From positions 310,001 through 374,000 of the forward strand of contig NZ_FPHO01000002.1 in the NCBI RefSeq assembly GCF_900117455.1: a stretch of DNA of 64,000 nt, given 5' to 3'. This document shows, piece after piece, positions 17,900-26,395 of this stretch. This stretch comes from Hyphomicrobium sp. CS1GBMeth3 (GTDB taxonomy: Bacteria > Pseudomonadota > Alphaproteobacteria > Rhizobiales > Hyphomicrobiaceae). The notes beneath the pieces are model-generated. The model was not told where the DNA came from and searched no databases. It worked only from the letters and a program-made list of their open reading frames with translations. The position numbers and the translations under genes are program-made. Every line of letters starts with the position of its first letter. Within the stretch, counting starts at the first letter, position 1.

Positions 17900-19258
17900 A
17901 TGAGCCGAAATCTGCTGACCGTCGTGCTGGCCGCCGGCAAGGGGACGCGCATGCGCTCCGACCTGCCCAAGGTGCTGCATCGCATTGCCGGGCGTCCGAT
18001 GCTCGGCCATGTGCTGACGCTCGCCGGTAGCGTCGGAGGTGGCAAGCTCGCCGTCGTCGTGGGGCCCGACATGGAGGCCGTGCGCAAGGACGCGTTGGCG
18101 GCGGCGCCGGGCGTCTCGGTCTTCGTGCAGCAGAACCAGGCGGGGACGGGGGATGCCGTGCTGGCCGCGCGCGAAGCCATCGCCGGTCATGCGGGCGATC
18201 TTCTCGTGTTGTTCGCCGATACGCCGCTGATCACGGCGGAGACCGTCGAGCGCCTCCTGGGCGAGTTGGATCGCGGCGCCGCGGTCGCCGTTCTCGGTTT
18301 CGAGGCGCGTGAAGCGGGCAGTTACGGGCGTCTGATCACCGGGCCGGACGGGTCGCTCGCCGCCATTCGCGAAGCCAAAGACGCGAGCCCGGACGAACTT
18401 GCGGTTCGCCTCTGCAACTCGGGCGTCATGGCGTTCCGCCTTCCAGCACCGCTGGATGTGCTCGGCAAGATTGGGAATGCCAACGCCAAGGGCGAGTACT
18501 ACCTCACGGACGCGATTGAGATCGTACGTCGCGAGGGCGGCCGCGCGGCCGTCGTCGTCTGCGACGAGGACGAGGTGCTTGGCGTCAACTCGCGGGGCGA
18601 GCTGGCGGCGGCGGAAGCGATCTGGCAGCGCCGGGCACGGGCGCGGGCCATGGCCGAGGGCGTGACGATGATCGCGCCGGAGACGGTCTGGCTGTCGTTC
18701 GACACTGTGCTCGGACGCGACGTTGTCGTCGAGCCGAACGTGTTCTTCGGCGCGGACGTGCGCGTCGACGAGGGGGCCGAGATCAAGGCCAATTCCTATC
18801 TCGAAGGGGCCCACGTCGGGGCTGGGGCGCGCATCGGCCCGTACGCACGATTGCGGCCCGGCGCGCGGCTCGGCCGGGACGTGCACATCGGCAATTTTGT
18901 CGAGGTGAAGAACGTGACGCTCGGGGATGGTGCCAAGGCAAATCATCTCGCCTATCTCGGCGATGGCTCCGTCGGGGCCAAGGCCAACATCGGGGCTGGC
19001 ACGATCTTCTGCAACTACGATGGCTTCTTCAAACACAAGACGGAGGTCGGCGAGGGGGCATTCGTCGGCTCCAATTCAGCCCTGGTGGCGCCGGTCAAGA
19101 TCGGTGCCGGCGCTTACATCGGCTCGGGCAGCGTCATCACGAAGGATGTCGCGGCGGACGCGCTGGCGCTTGAGCGCAGCAGTCAGGACGAGCGTCCTGG
19201 CTGGGCGGCAAAGTTCCGTGCCATGATGGCCCGGCGCAAGGCGAGCGCGGGCAAGTAG
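17900..19258 (+). CDS. glmU: Bifunctional UDP-GlcNAc pyrophosphorylase / GlcN-1-P acetyltransferase
   Basis: A 452-residue enzyme that makes UDP-GlcNAc for peptidoglycan and lipopolysaccharide. The N-terminal nucleotidyltransferase starts LAAGKGTRMRS with a PKVLH motif. The C-terminal left-handed beta-helix runs from about residue 250 and includes IGAGTIFCNYDGFFKHKT, the acetyl-CoA/substrate region. The start at 17900 matches the family N terminus MSRNLLTVVLAAG; upstream in-frame codons lie in the divergent promoter region. It is followed by glmS, so the two steps flanking glucosamine-phosphate synthesis are linked. Confidence 0.96.
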   Translation: MSRNLLTVVLAAGKGTRMRSDLPKVLHRIAGRPMLGHVLTLAGSVGGGKLAVVVGPDMEAVRKDALAAAPGVSVFVQQNQAGTGDAVLAAREAIAGHAGDLLVLFADTPLITAETVERLLGELDRGAAVAVLGFEAREAGSYGRLITGPDGSLAAIREAKDASPDELAVRLCNSGVMAFRLPAPLDVLGKIGNANAKGEYYLTDAIEIVRREGGRAAVVVCDEDEVLGVNSRGELAAAEAIWQRRARARAMAEGVTMIAPETVWLSFDTVLGRDVVVEPNVFFGADVRVDEGAEIKANSYLEGAHVGAGARIGPYARLRPGARLGRDVHIGNFVEVKNVTLGDGAKANHLAYLGDGSVGAKANIGAGTIFCNYDGFFKHKTEVGEGAFVGSNSALVAPVKIGAGAYIGSGSVITKDVAADALALERSSQDERPGWAAKFRAMMARRKASAGK

Positions 19259-19384
19259 GTTCTTAAGCTCCGTTAAGATTTGACACATTGTTTGATTTGA
19301 AAGGCTGCGACCCCTTTCGTAGGGCGATATCAAAGTATTCCCGCTAAGGATGCAGTGATTCCAAAGGTAGCGAGGGGCGCCCAT

Positions 19385-21205
19385 ATGTGTGGCATCGTCG
19401 GCATTCTCGGCAGCAAGCCCGTGGCGACGGATCTCGTCGACGCGCTGCGCCGGCTCGAATATCGCGGCTACGATAGCGCTGGCGTGGCGACCGTCGAGAA
19501 CGGGCACCTCGAGCGCCGGCGTGCCGAGGGCAAGCTGCGCAATCTCGAGCACAGGCTGCTGACGGAGCCGCTCAGTGGGCGCACGGGCATCGGGCATACG
19601 CGCTGGGCGACCCACGGCCGGCCGACGGAGCGCAACGCGCACCCGCATATGAGCGCCAAGGTGTCGGTGGTCCACAACGGCATCATCGAGAACTTCCGCG
19701 AGCTCAAAGCCGAGCTGACGGCCCAAGGGCATAGCTTCGAGACCGATACCGACACCGAAGCCGTCGTGCACCTCGTCACGCACGAGCTCGACCGCGGGCT
19801 GGGGCCGATCGAGGCGACGCGCTTGGCGCTCGGCAAGCTCAGGGGCGCGTTCGCGCTCGGCATCATTTTCGCGGGCGAGGACGACCTCATGATCGCCGCT
19901 CGCAAGGGCAGCCCGCTCGCGATCGGGCATGGCACCGGCGAGATGTATCTCGGCAGCGACGCGATCGCGCTGGCGCCGTTCACCGACGCCATCACATACC
20001 TCGAGGAGGGCGACTGGGCGGTTATGCGCCGCGCGGGCGTCGAGGTGTTCAACGAGGCGGGCGAGCCCGTCATGCGGCCGCTGATCAAGTCCGTCGCAAG
20101 CTCGCTGCTCGTCGACAAGGGCAATCACCGCCACTTCATGGCGAAGGAGATTCACGAGCAGCCGGACGTCATCAGCCACACGCTGTCGAACTATCTCGAT
20201 ATGGCGAACGGGCGCGTGGCGTTTCCGGATCTCGGCGTCGACCTCACCAAGATCTCGCGCGTCACCATCTCGGCCTGCGGCACTGCCTATTACGCGGGGC
20301 TGGTCGGCAAGTACTGGATCGAGCGCTACGCGCGGGTTCCGGTCGAGATCGACGTTGCGTCGGAGCTGCGCTACCGCGAGGCGCCGCTGCCGCAGGATGG
20401 GCTGGCGCTGTTCGTCTCGCAATCCGGCGAGACGGCCGATACGCTCGCGACGCTGCGCTATGCGCGCGCCAACGGTCAGCGTATCGCCTCGATCGTCAAC
20501 GTCAGGACGTCAACGATCGCGCGGGAATCGGATGCCGTGCTGCCAACGCTGGCCGGGCCCGAGATCGGCGTGGCGTCGACCAAGGCGTTCACCTGCCAGC
20601 TGGCGGCACTGGCCTGCTTTGCCATCGCGCTCGGCAAGGCGCGGGGTGCGATCTCGCCCGAGCAGGAACAGGAGCTCGTCACGGCCCTGATCGAGGTGCC
20701 GCGGCTCATCTCGTCGATGCTGCATGACGAGCAGGCCTTCGTCGAGCTGGCGCAGGCCCTCTCCAAGGCCCGGGACGTGCTCTATCTCGGCCGCGGGTCG
20801 AGCTATCCGATCGCGCTCGAGGGGGCGCTGAAGCTCAAGGAGATCTCCTATATCCATGCCGAGGGCTATGCTGCAGGCGAGCTCAAGCATGGTCCGATCG
20901 CCCTGATCGACGAGAACGTGCCCGTGATCGTCGTGGCGCCGGAGGACGACCTGCTTGAGAAAACCGTCTCGAACGTGCAGGAAGTGGCCGCGCGCGGCGG
21001 GCAGATCATATTGATTTCTAACACAAATCCCGAGAGTGTTGGCTGCCAGGTGGCGGCGCATATCAGCGCGCCGTCGGCGCATCCGCTGACCAATCCGCTG
21101 ATCTACGCGGTGCCAGTGCAGCTGCTCGCCTATCACACCGCCGTCTTCATGGGCACCGACGTCGACCAGCCACGCAACCTCGCAAAATCGGTGACGGTGG
21201 AATAA
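19385..21205 (+). CDS. glmS: Glutamine-fructose-6-phosphate transaminase (isomerizing)
   Basis: A 606-residue GlmS that commits fructose 6-phosphate to hexosamine synthesis. The N-terminal class II glutaminase begins MCGIVGI; after Met removal Cys1 is the nucleophile. Two SIS sugar-isomerase domains follow (about 290-430 and 455-600), and the protein ends in the highly conserved DQPRNLAKSVTVE. The start is fixed by the requirement for Cys at position 2, although the frame stays open for 10 codons upstream. The 126-base gap after glmU contains TTGACA and may hold a separate promoter. No glmS ribozyme is expected or seen. Confidence 0.97.
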   Translation: MCGIVGILGSKPVATDLVDALRRLEYRGYDSAGVATVENGHLERRRAEGKLRNLEHRLLTEPLSGRTGIGHTRWATHGRPTERNAHPHMSAKVSVVHNGIIENFRELKAELTAQGHSFETDTDTEAVVHLVTHELDRGLGPIEATRLALGKLRGAFALGIIFAGEDDLMIAARKGSPLAIGHGTGEMYLGSDAIALAPFTDAITYLEEGDWAVMRRAGVEVFNEAGEPVMRPLIKSVASSLLVDKGNHRHFMAKEIHEQPDVISHTLSNYLDMANGRVAFPDLGVDLTKISRVTISACGTAYYAGLVGKYWIERYARVPVEIDVASELRYREAPLPQDGLALFVSQSGETADTLATLRYARANGQRIASIVNVRTSTIARESDAVLPTLAGPEIGVASTKAFTCQLAALACFAIALGKARGAISPEQEQELVTALIEVPRLISSMLHDEQAFVELAQALSKARDVLYLGRGSSYPIALEGALKLKEISYIHAEGYAAGELKHGPIALIDENVPVIVVAPEDDLLEKTVSNVQEVAARGGQIILISNTNPESVGCQVAAHISAPSAHPLTNPLIYAVPVQLLAYHTAVFMGTDVDQPRNLAKSVTVE

Positions 21206-21325
21206 GGGGAGAACGGGGGGATAAGGCCGCCTTCGTAGTGCCCCGGATTTGCCTCTTCCCTATGATTGACCTAATGGTTCGCGGGGGTACTGCGTAAAAT
21301 CGCAAGACTGCAGGGAAGAGCGCGC

Positions 21326-22858
21326 ATGGGGAATGCGACGACGTATCGATGCCCGGGCGGGGATCGTCCGGACACCGGATCGGCGGCCCGGGGGCGGTTG
21401 CGCGGATTGCGGCTCGGCGTCGCCGCGCTGGCGCTGACATTCGCCGGTCCGCTCGTTGGCGCAGATGCCTTTGCTCAGTCGAAGAAGGCCGCCAAGGCCG
21501 AGAGCGCGCAGCCGGATCAGGCGACGGCACAGCGCGCCTATGCAGCGGGCACGAAATCTTTCGAATCGGGCGACATGACGGGCGCCGAGCAACAGCTTTC
21601 GGCTGCGCTGGCCGGCGGAGGGCTTCCGAACGCACAGATGGCGCGGGCGCTTTATCTGCGTGGTTCCGCCTACCGCCGCCTCGGACGGCCGGCGCAGGCG
21701 ATCTCCGATCTTACGACGGCCGTCTGGCTCAAGGGCGGGCTCAGTGAGGCCGACAAAGCCAAGGCCACCGAGGAGCGGCAGCTTGCCTACCGCGAGGCTG
21801 GTCTCGGCGACACGCCGCCTCCGATCGGGGGGGCGCCGCTCGATCAAAGCACGAAAGCGGCTGCGGCACCGACGCCGCCGAGCGGCGCGCAGGTCGTGCA
21901 CGTCACAGAGCAATCGTTCTGGAACAACTTCTCGATGCCGTCGCTGACGGGCTCGTCGCAGCCCGCGCCGGTACCCGCAGCGAGTGCCCAAACGCAGGGC
22001 CAGGAAATCTCGTCGTTCTGGAGCTTCCTGCCGGGCGTTGGCGGTTCGTCTCAGCCTGCGCCGTCTGGTCAGCCTGCGGCGACTGGTTTGTCTGCGGCGC
22101 CGGCTGTCGGGTTCGCGGGCGATGCAGGTGGTGCTGCAGGTAGCCCGCAGGGGACCGGCACTGTGATGTTGGCAGAGGCGGCACCGGTTTCTCCTACAAC
22201 GTCGTGGGAGACGCAAACGGCCTCGGCGCCCGCTGCGCAGTCGACGGTCTCGGCAGGTTACGCGGCGCAGCCCGCGCCAAACACGGGGCTCAGCCCGATG
22301 GGCGGCGCAGGCGAGCCGGCACCGGCTGCCTCCGGCAACCCGCTTGCCGGAAGCGGCACGGCCGTCAGCAACTTCTTCGGCAATATGTTCGGCTCGAGCT
22401 CGGCGGACGCCTCATCCGCTACCGGCTCGACGGGCCCCGCGTGGAATCCGGATACGACCGTTGTCACTGCGCAGACCTCGTCGATGGTGCAGCGTGGTCC
22501 GGATTCGCCTCCGGCTCAGACCTCCGAAGCGCTGCCTTGGGCAGGGGGAAGCGGCGCGGCGCAGCCCGCGCCCGCTCCGGTCAAAGTTGCGACGGCGGCG
22601 AGCGCTGCCGGTAAATACAAGCTTCAGGTTGCCGCCGTGCGCTCCCGCGAGGAGGCGGAGCGGCTCGTGCAGACGCTCAGCAGCTACCCGCCGGTCCGCG
22701 AGGGGCGGGTGTCGCCCGAGATCGACGAGTCGGTGATCGGCAGCATGGGTACGTTCTACCGGGTGCGGCTCGGGCCGTACGCAAACGCCAGCGAGCCGAG
22801 CCAGCTCTGCACGACGCTGAAGCCGCAAGGCTTCGATTGCCTCGTGGTGACGCAGTAG
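21326..22858 (+). CDS. Secreted TPR and SPOR domain protein
   Basis: A 510-residue exported protein. The basic N terminus and hydrophobic stretch end at ADAFAQ (about residue 51), a likely signal peptidase site. A tetratricopeptide-like region (about 65-155, with AYAAGTKSFESGDMTGAEQQ) is followed by a very long low-complexity Ala/Ser/Pro/Gly/Gln linker. The C-terminal SPOR domain (about 430-510, KYKLQVAAVRSREEAERLV) is of the type that binds denuded glycan strands at division septa. This suggests a periplasmic cell-wall or division function. It follows glmS, so cell-wall precursor and envelope genes are neighbours here. Confidence 0.75.
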   Translation: MGNATTYRCPGGDRPDTGSAARGRLRGLRLGVAALALTFAGPLVGADAFAQSKKAAKAESAQPDQATAQRAYAAGTKSFESGDMTGAEQQLSAALAGGGLPNAQMARALYLRGSAYRRLGRPAQAISDLTTAVWLKGGLSEADKAKATEERQLAYREAGLGDTPPPIGGAPLDQSTKAAAAPTPPSGAQVVHVTEQSFWNNFSMPSLTGSSQPAPVPAASAQTQGQEISSFWSFLPGVGGSSQPAPSGQPAATGLSAAPAVGFAGDAGGAAGSPQGTGTVMLAEAAPVSPTTSWETQTASAPAAQSTVSAGYAAQPAPNTGLSPMGGAGEPAPAASGNPLAGSGTAVSNFFGNMFGSSSADASSATGSTGPAWNPDTTVVTAQTSSMVQRGPDSPPAQTSEALPWAGGSGAAQPAPAPVKVATAASAAGKYKLQVAAVRSREEAERLVQTLSSYPPVREGRVSPEIDESVIGSMGTFYRVRLGPYANASEPSQLCTTLKPQGFDCLVVTQ

Positions 22859-22919
22859 CCGGCGCGCGGGACTGGCGGGAGTTGACGCTCCGCGGCGGGG
22901 GCTCCACGATGGCTCTGCA

Positions 22920-23735
22920 ATGACCGACGATCCTCCCGGTAAAACACCGCCCAAGAGCGGCGACAACGGCAGCCTTTCTGCCGGCATCCAGAGTCTGGCT
23001 GCCGACGAGGGGGCACCGCTCAGGATCGGCGCCAGACTGCGCAACTACTTCCTCACGGGGCTGATTATCGTCGGGCCGGTGACGCTCACGATTTACATCA
23101 TCTGGTGGGTGATCAACGTCACCGACGCGTGGCTGAAGCCGTTCGTGCCGGTCGCCTATCTGCCGGATACCTACCTGCCGTTCGCGGTGCCGGGGATCGG
23201 ACTCCTGTTCGGTATCGTGTTCCTGACGCTCACCGGAGCGCTGGCCGCCAACCTGCTCGGGCGCTCGCTGATCTCCTTCGGCGAGATGGCGCTCGATCGC
23301 ATGCCCGTGGTGCGCAACCTCTATCGGGCGCTGAAGCAGTTCTTCGAGTCGCTCGTTGCCGCGACGCGCAGCAACACGCAGACGGGTTTCCAGAAGGTCG
23401 GGATGATCGAGTTCCCGTCGAAGGGATTGTGGTCGATCGTCCTGGTCACAGGAGATGCGAGCGGCGAGATCTCGATCACACAGCCGGGCGGCGAGGAGGA
23501 TCTGGTGACGGTCTTCATGCCGACCGGCATCGTACCCCCCACTGGCTTCGTCTGCTTTGTGCCACGCCGTGACGTGACGTTCCTCAACATGACAGTCGAG
23601 GACGCGGCAAAGATCATCATGTCGGCCGGCATGGTGGTGCCGGACTACGAGGCGCGCCTGAAGCAGCTCGCTGAGCGCGGGATCCGTACCGAGACAAGAC
23701 GGCCGGTTCCGCCGCCGCCGGGAACCGGGTTTTAG
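22920..23735 (+). CDS. DUF502 family membrane protein
   Basis: A 271-residue inner-membrane protein of the DUF502 family. Two hydrophobic segments are evident (about 42-67 and 86-110), followed by a soluble region with the family blocks VFMPTGIVPPTGFVCFVPRRDV and the final MTVEDAAKIIMSAGMVVP. The function is not known; homologues are widespread in proteobacteria and also in plants. It lies 61 bases after the SPOR-domain gene on the same strand and converges on recG with 22 bases between the stops. Confidence 0.85.
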   Translation: MTDDPPGKTPPKSGDNGSLSAGIQSLAADEGAPLRIGARLRNYFLTGLIIVGPVTLTIYIIWWVINVTDAWLKPFVPVAYLPDTYLPFAVPGIGLLFGIVFLTLTGALAANLLGRSLISFGEMALDRMPVVRNLYRALKQFFESLVAATRSNTQTGFQKVGMIEFPSKGLWSIVLVTGDASGEISITQPGGEEDLVTVFMPTGIVPPTGFVCFVPRRDVTFLNMTVEDAAKIIMSAGMVVPDYEARLKQLAERGIRTETRRPVPPPPGTGF

Positions 23736-23757
23736 CGTGGGCTCGGCGAAGTGCGTG

Positions 23758-25869
23758 TCAGGCGGCGCGGAAGAGACGGATGGCCTCGTCGCATTCGAAC
23801 AGATAGAGCAGACGGCGCAGGGCTTCGCCGCGTGGGCCTGTGAGACTCGGGTCGGAAGACAAGATAAGCCGAGCATCGTCGTGGGCCGCTGACAACAGCT
23901 CCGAGAAGCTTGCGCCGCCGGCGACGCGAAATTCGGCTTCGCCGCTTTGCCGCGCGCCCAAAACCTCGCCGCCGCCGCGCAGCTCAAGATCCTTCTCGGC
24001 GATGAGGAAGCCGTCCTCTGTTTCCTCCATCATCGAGAGCCGCTGCTCGGCGGTTTTGCCGAGCGGGTCCGCGTAGAGCAGCATGCAGAAGCTCTCACGG
24101 CTGCCGCGTCCGACGCGTCCTCGCAGCTGATGAAGCTGGGCGAGGCCGAAACGCTCGGCGTGCTCGATGACCATGATGTTGGCGTTCGGCACGTTGACGC
24201 CGACCTCGATCACGGTCGTGGCGACGAGCACCTTGAGATTGCCGTCGGCGAAGGCAGCCATGGTGGCGTCCTTGGCGGTGGCGTTCATGGCGCCGTGCAG
24301 GAGGCCAACGCCGCCGCCGAGTACCTGAGTGAGGTGCGCGTGGCGCTCCTCTGCTGCGGCAAGATCTGACACGTCGGAGCTTTCGATCAGTGGGCACACC
24401 CAATAAACCTGCGCGCCTTCGGCGAGCTGCGCCTTGATGCGCGCGATCAGCTTCTCGAGGCTTCCGATCGGGATCTTGCGTGTCACGATCGGCTTGCGGC
24501 CGGCGGGCTTCTCGGTGAGCTTCGAGACCTCGAGATCGCCGTAGTGCGTCATCAGCAGCGTGCGAGGGATCGGCGTTGCCGTCATCACCAGCATGTTGGC
24601 GCCGCCGTCGCCCTTGCTCTGCAGCGCGAGGCGCTGGTGCACGCCGAAGCGGTGCTGCTCGTCGATGACGGCGAAGGCGAGGTCGCGGAACACGACGTCA
24701 TCCTGGAATAGGGCGTGGGTGCCGATCAGGATGTCGATCTCGCCGGAGGCGAGGCGAGTCAGGATCTCAGTGCGGATGCGGCCCTTCTCGCGTCCGGTGA
24801 GAAGGCCGATCGTGAGGCCGGCGGCATCCGTTAGCGGCGCAATGGTCTCGGCGTGCTGGCGGGCGAGGACTTCGGTCGGCGCCATCAGCGCCGCCTGGGC
24901 GCCCGCTTCGACGGCGATCGTCATGGCAAGGAGCGCGACGACCGTTTTGCCGGAGCCGACGTCGCCTTGCAGTAGGCGCAGCATGCGGCGCGGGGCGCCC
25001 ATGTCGGTCTCGATCTCGCGCAGGGCCGTGCGTTGCGAGTTAGTGAGCGCGAAGGGTAGCGCGCCGATGATGCGCTCGCGCAGGCGGCCGTCGCCCTTCA
25101 CGGGGCGTCCGTGCTGGGCCTTGAAGCTTTCGCGGACGATGGCGAGGGCGAGCTGGTTGGCCAAGAGCTCGTCATAGGCGAGGCGCTGCAGTGGCGCGCT
25201 GCCGGCCGAGACGTCGGCCGCGTCGTCGGGACGGTGGATGCGCCGCAGCGCCTCGTCGAACGTGGGCCAGCCGCGCTCCTTCAGCCAGGCAGCGTCGAGC
25301 CATTCGGCGAGCGTCGGCGCTCGCTCGAGGGCCTGGCGTTCGGCCTTGAGCAGAACCTTGCCGGAGAGGCCCGCGGTCAGCGGGTAGACGGGCTCCAGCA
25401 GCGGGAGGTCGCCGCGGGCTTCCGGAGCCACGATGTAATCGGGGTGCGCCATCTGCAGCGTCTCGCCGTAGCGCTCGATGCGGCCCGAGACGTACCGTTC
25501 CTCTCCGACGGGGAGTTGGCGCTCGACGAAGGAGCGCTCGGCACGGAAGAACACGAGGTCGAGGCGGCCGGTCTCGTCCTCGGTCGCGACCTTATAGGGG
25601 GCCTTATTGTTGCCGCGGGGTGGCGCCCGGTGCTTCAGGACGCGCACCTTGAGGGTCGCGATGGTACCCGGCACGGCGGCGGCCACGGTTGGCTCTGCGC
25701 GCCGGTCAATGACGCCTGTGGGCAGGTGCCAGAGCAGGTCGACGATGCGCGGCTGGGTGACGCCCGGCGGCAGGCGCAGGGCCTTCTTCAGGAGCGTGAC
25801 GACGTGCGGGCCGACGCCCTTCAGGGCGTCCGCCGAGGCAAACAGGGGGGTCAGCTCACTGTGCCGCAT
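23758..25869 (-). CDS. recG: ATP-dependent DNA helicase RecG
   Basis: A 703-residue helicase that remodels stalled forks and Holliday junctions. The N-terminal wedge domain carries an OB fold, followed by superfamily 2 motifs: Walker A LLQGDVGSGKTV, the DExH-type box VIDEQHRFG, TATPIPRTL and the motif VI region with QLRGRVGRG. The start at 25869 (MRHSELTPLF) leads directly into the conserved GVGPHVVTLLKKAL; the frame stays open upstream but has no domain there. It is divergent from sdhE. Confidence 0.96.
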   Translation of the reverse strand: MRHSELTPLFASADALKGVGPHVVTLLKKALRLPPGVTQPRIVDLLWHLPTGVIDRRAEPTVAAAVPGTIATLKVRVLKHRAPPRGNNKAPYKVATEDETGRLDLVFFRAERSFVERQLPVGEERYVSGRIERYGETLQMAHPDYIVAPEARGDLPLLEPVYPLTAGLSGKVLLKAERQALERAPTLAEWLDAAWLKERGWPTFDEALRRIHRPDDAADVSAGSAPLQRLAYDELLANQLALAIVRESFKAQHGRPVKGDGRLRERIIGALPFALTNSQRTALREIETDMGAPRRMLRLLQGDVGSGKTVVALLAMTIAVEAGAQAALMAPTEVLARQHAETIAPLTDAAGLTIGLLTGREKGRIRTEILTRLASGEIDILIGTHALFQDDVVFRDLAFAVIDEQHRFGVHQRLALQSKGDGGANMLVMTATPIPRTLLMTHYGDLEVSKLTEKPAGRKPIVTRKIPIGSLEKLIARIKAQLAEGAQVYWVCPLIESSDVSDLAAAEERHAHLTQVLGGGVGLLHGAMNATAKDATMAAFADGNLKVLVATTVIEVGVNVPNANIMVIEHAERFGLAQLHQLRGRVGRGSRESFCMLLYADPLGKTAEQRLSMMEETEDGFLIAEKDLELRGGGEVLGARQSGEAEFRVAGGASFSELLSAAHDDARLILSSDPSLTGPRGEALRRLLYLFECDEAIRLFRAA

Positions 25870-26072
25870 GGCGTCCGGCGGAAATTGATCGAAAACGGCG
25901 CGAAACCGGCCTGCGGCGACGCGGATCGGCCAGGGCCGCCCGCATGGGCTGACAGGCCCCGGAGAGGGCGTTATATGACACCTCACGGCGGGCGACGCAA
26001 AGCGCGGCTGATAATTCGATCGGCTTCTCGCCCGCAAAAAGCGCGTCAGTTATCAGAGCCGGTTTTCTGATC

Positions 26073-26336
26073 ATGAGCGAGGATATCGAGGTCCGGCGCA
26101 AGCGTGCGGCCTGGCGGGCGGCGCACCGGGGAACGAAGGAACTCGACCTTCTCGTCGGGCGCTTTGCCGGGGCGCGACTTCCTGCCATGACGGCGGCCGA
26201 TCTCGACCACTTCGAGCGGTTTCTGGCGGTCACCACGCCCGAGATCCAGTCGTGGCTGCTGGCCCCCTCGGTTCCCGTGAGCGCCGAGTTTGCGGACGTG
26301 GTTGCCGAGATCCGGCAGTTTCACGGTCTCGAGTAA
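26073..26336 (+). CDS. sdhE: FAD assembly factor SdhE
   Basis: An 87-residue SdhE/Sdh5-type protein that promotes covalent flavinylation of succinate dehydrogenase and fumarate reductase. The diagnostic RGTKE motif (residues 19-23) matches the RGxxE signature needed for flavinylation. The length and all-helical look fit the family. It lies between divergent recG and downstream mfd, an arrangement frequent in Hyphomicrobiales, with 59 bases to mfd. Confidence 0.92.
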   Translation: MSEDIEVRRKRAAWRAAHRGTKELDLLVGRFAGARLPAMTAADLDHFERFLAVTTPEIQSWLLAPSVPVSAEFADVVAEIRQFHGLE

Positions 26337-26395
26337 AGCGAGTGGTGGCCGCTGCCCTGTCGAACGCGGCCTGATGTGTTTGGATTTGGAGAACG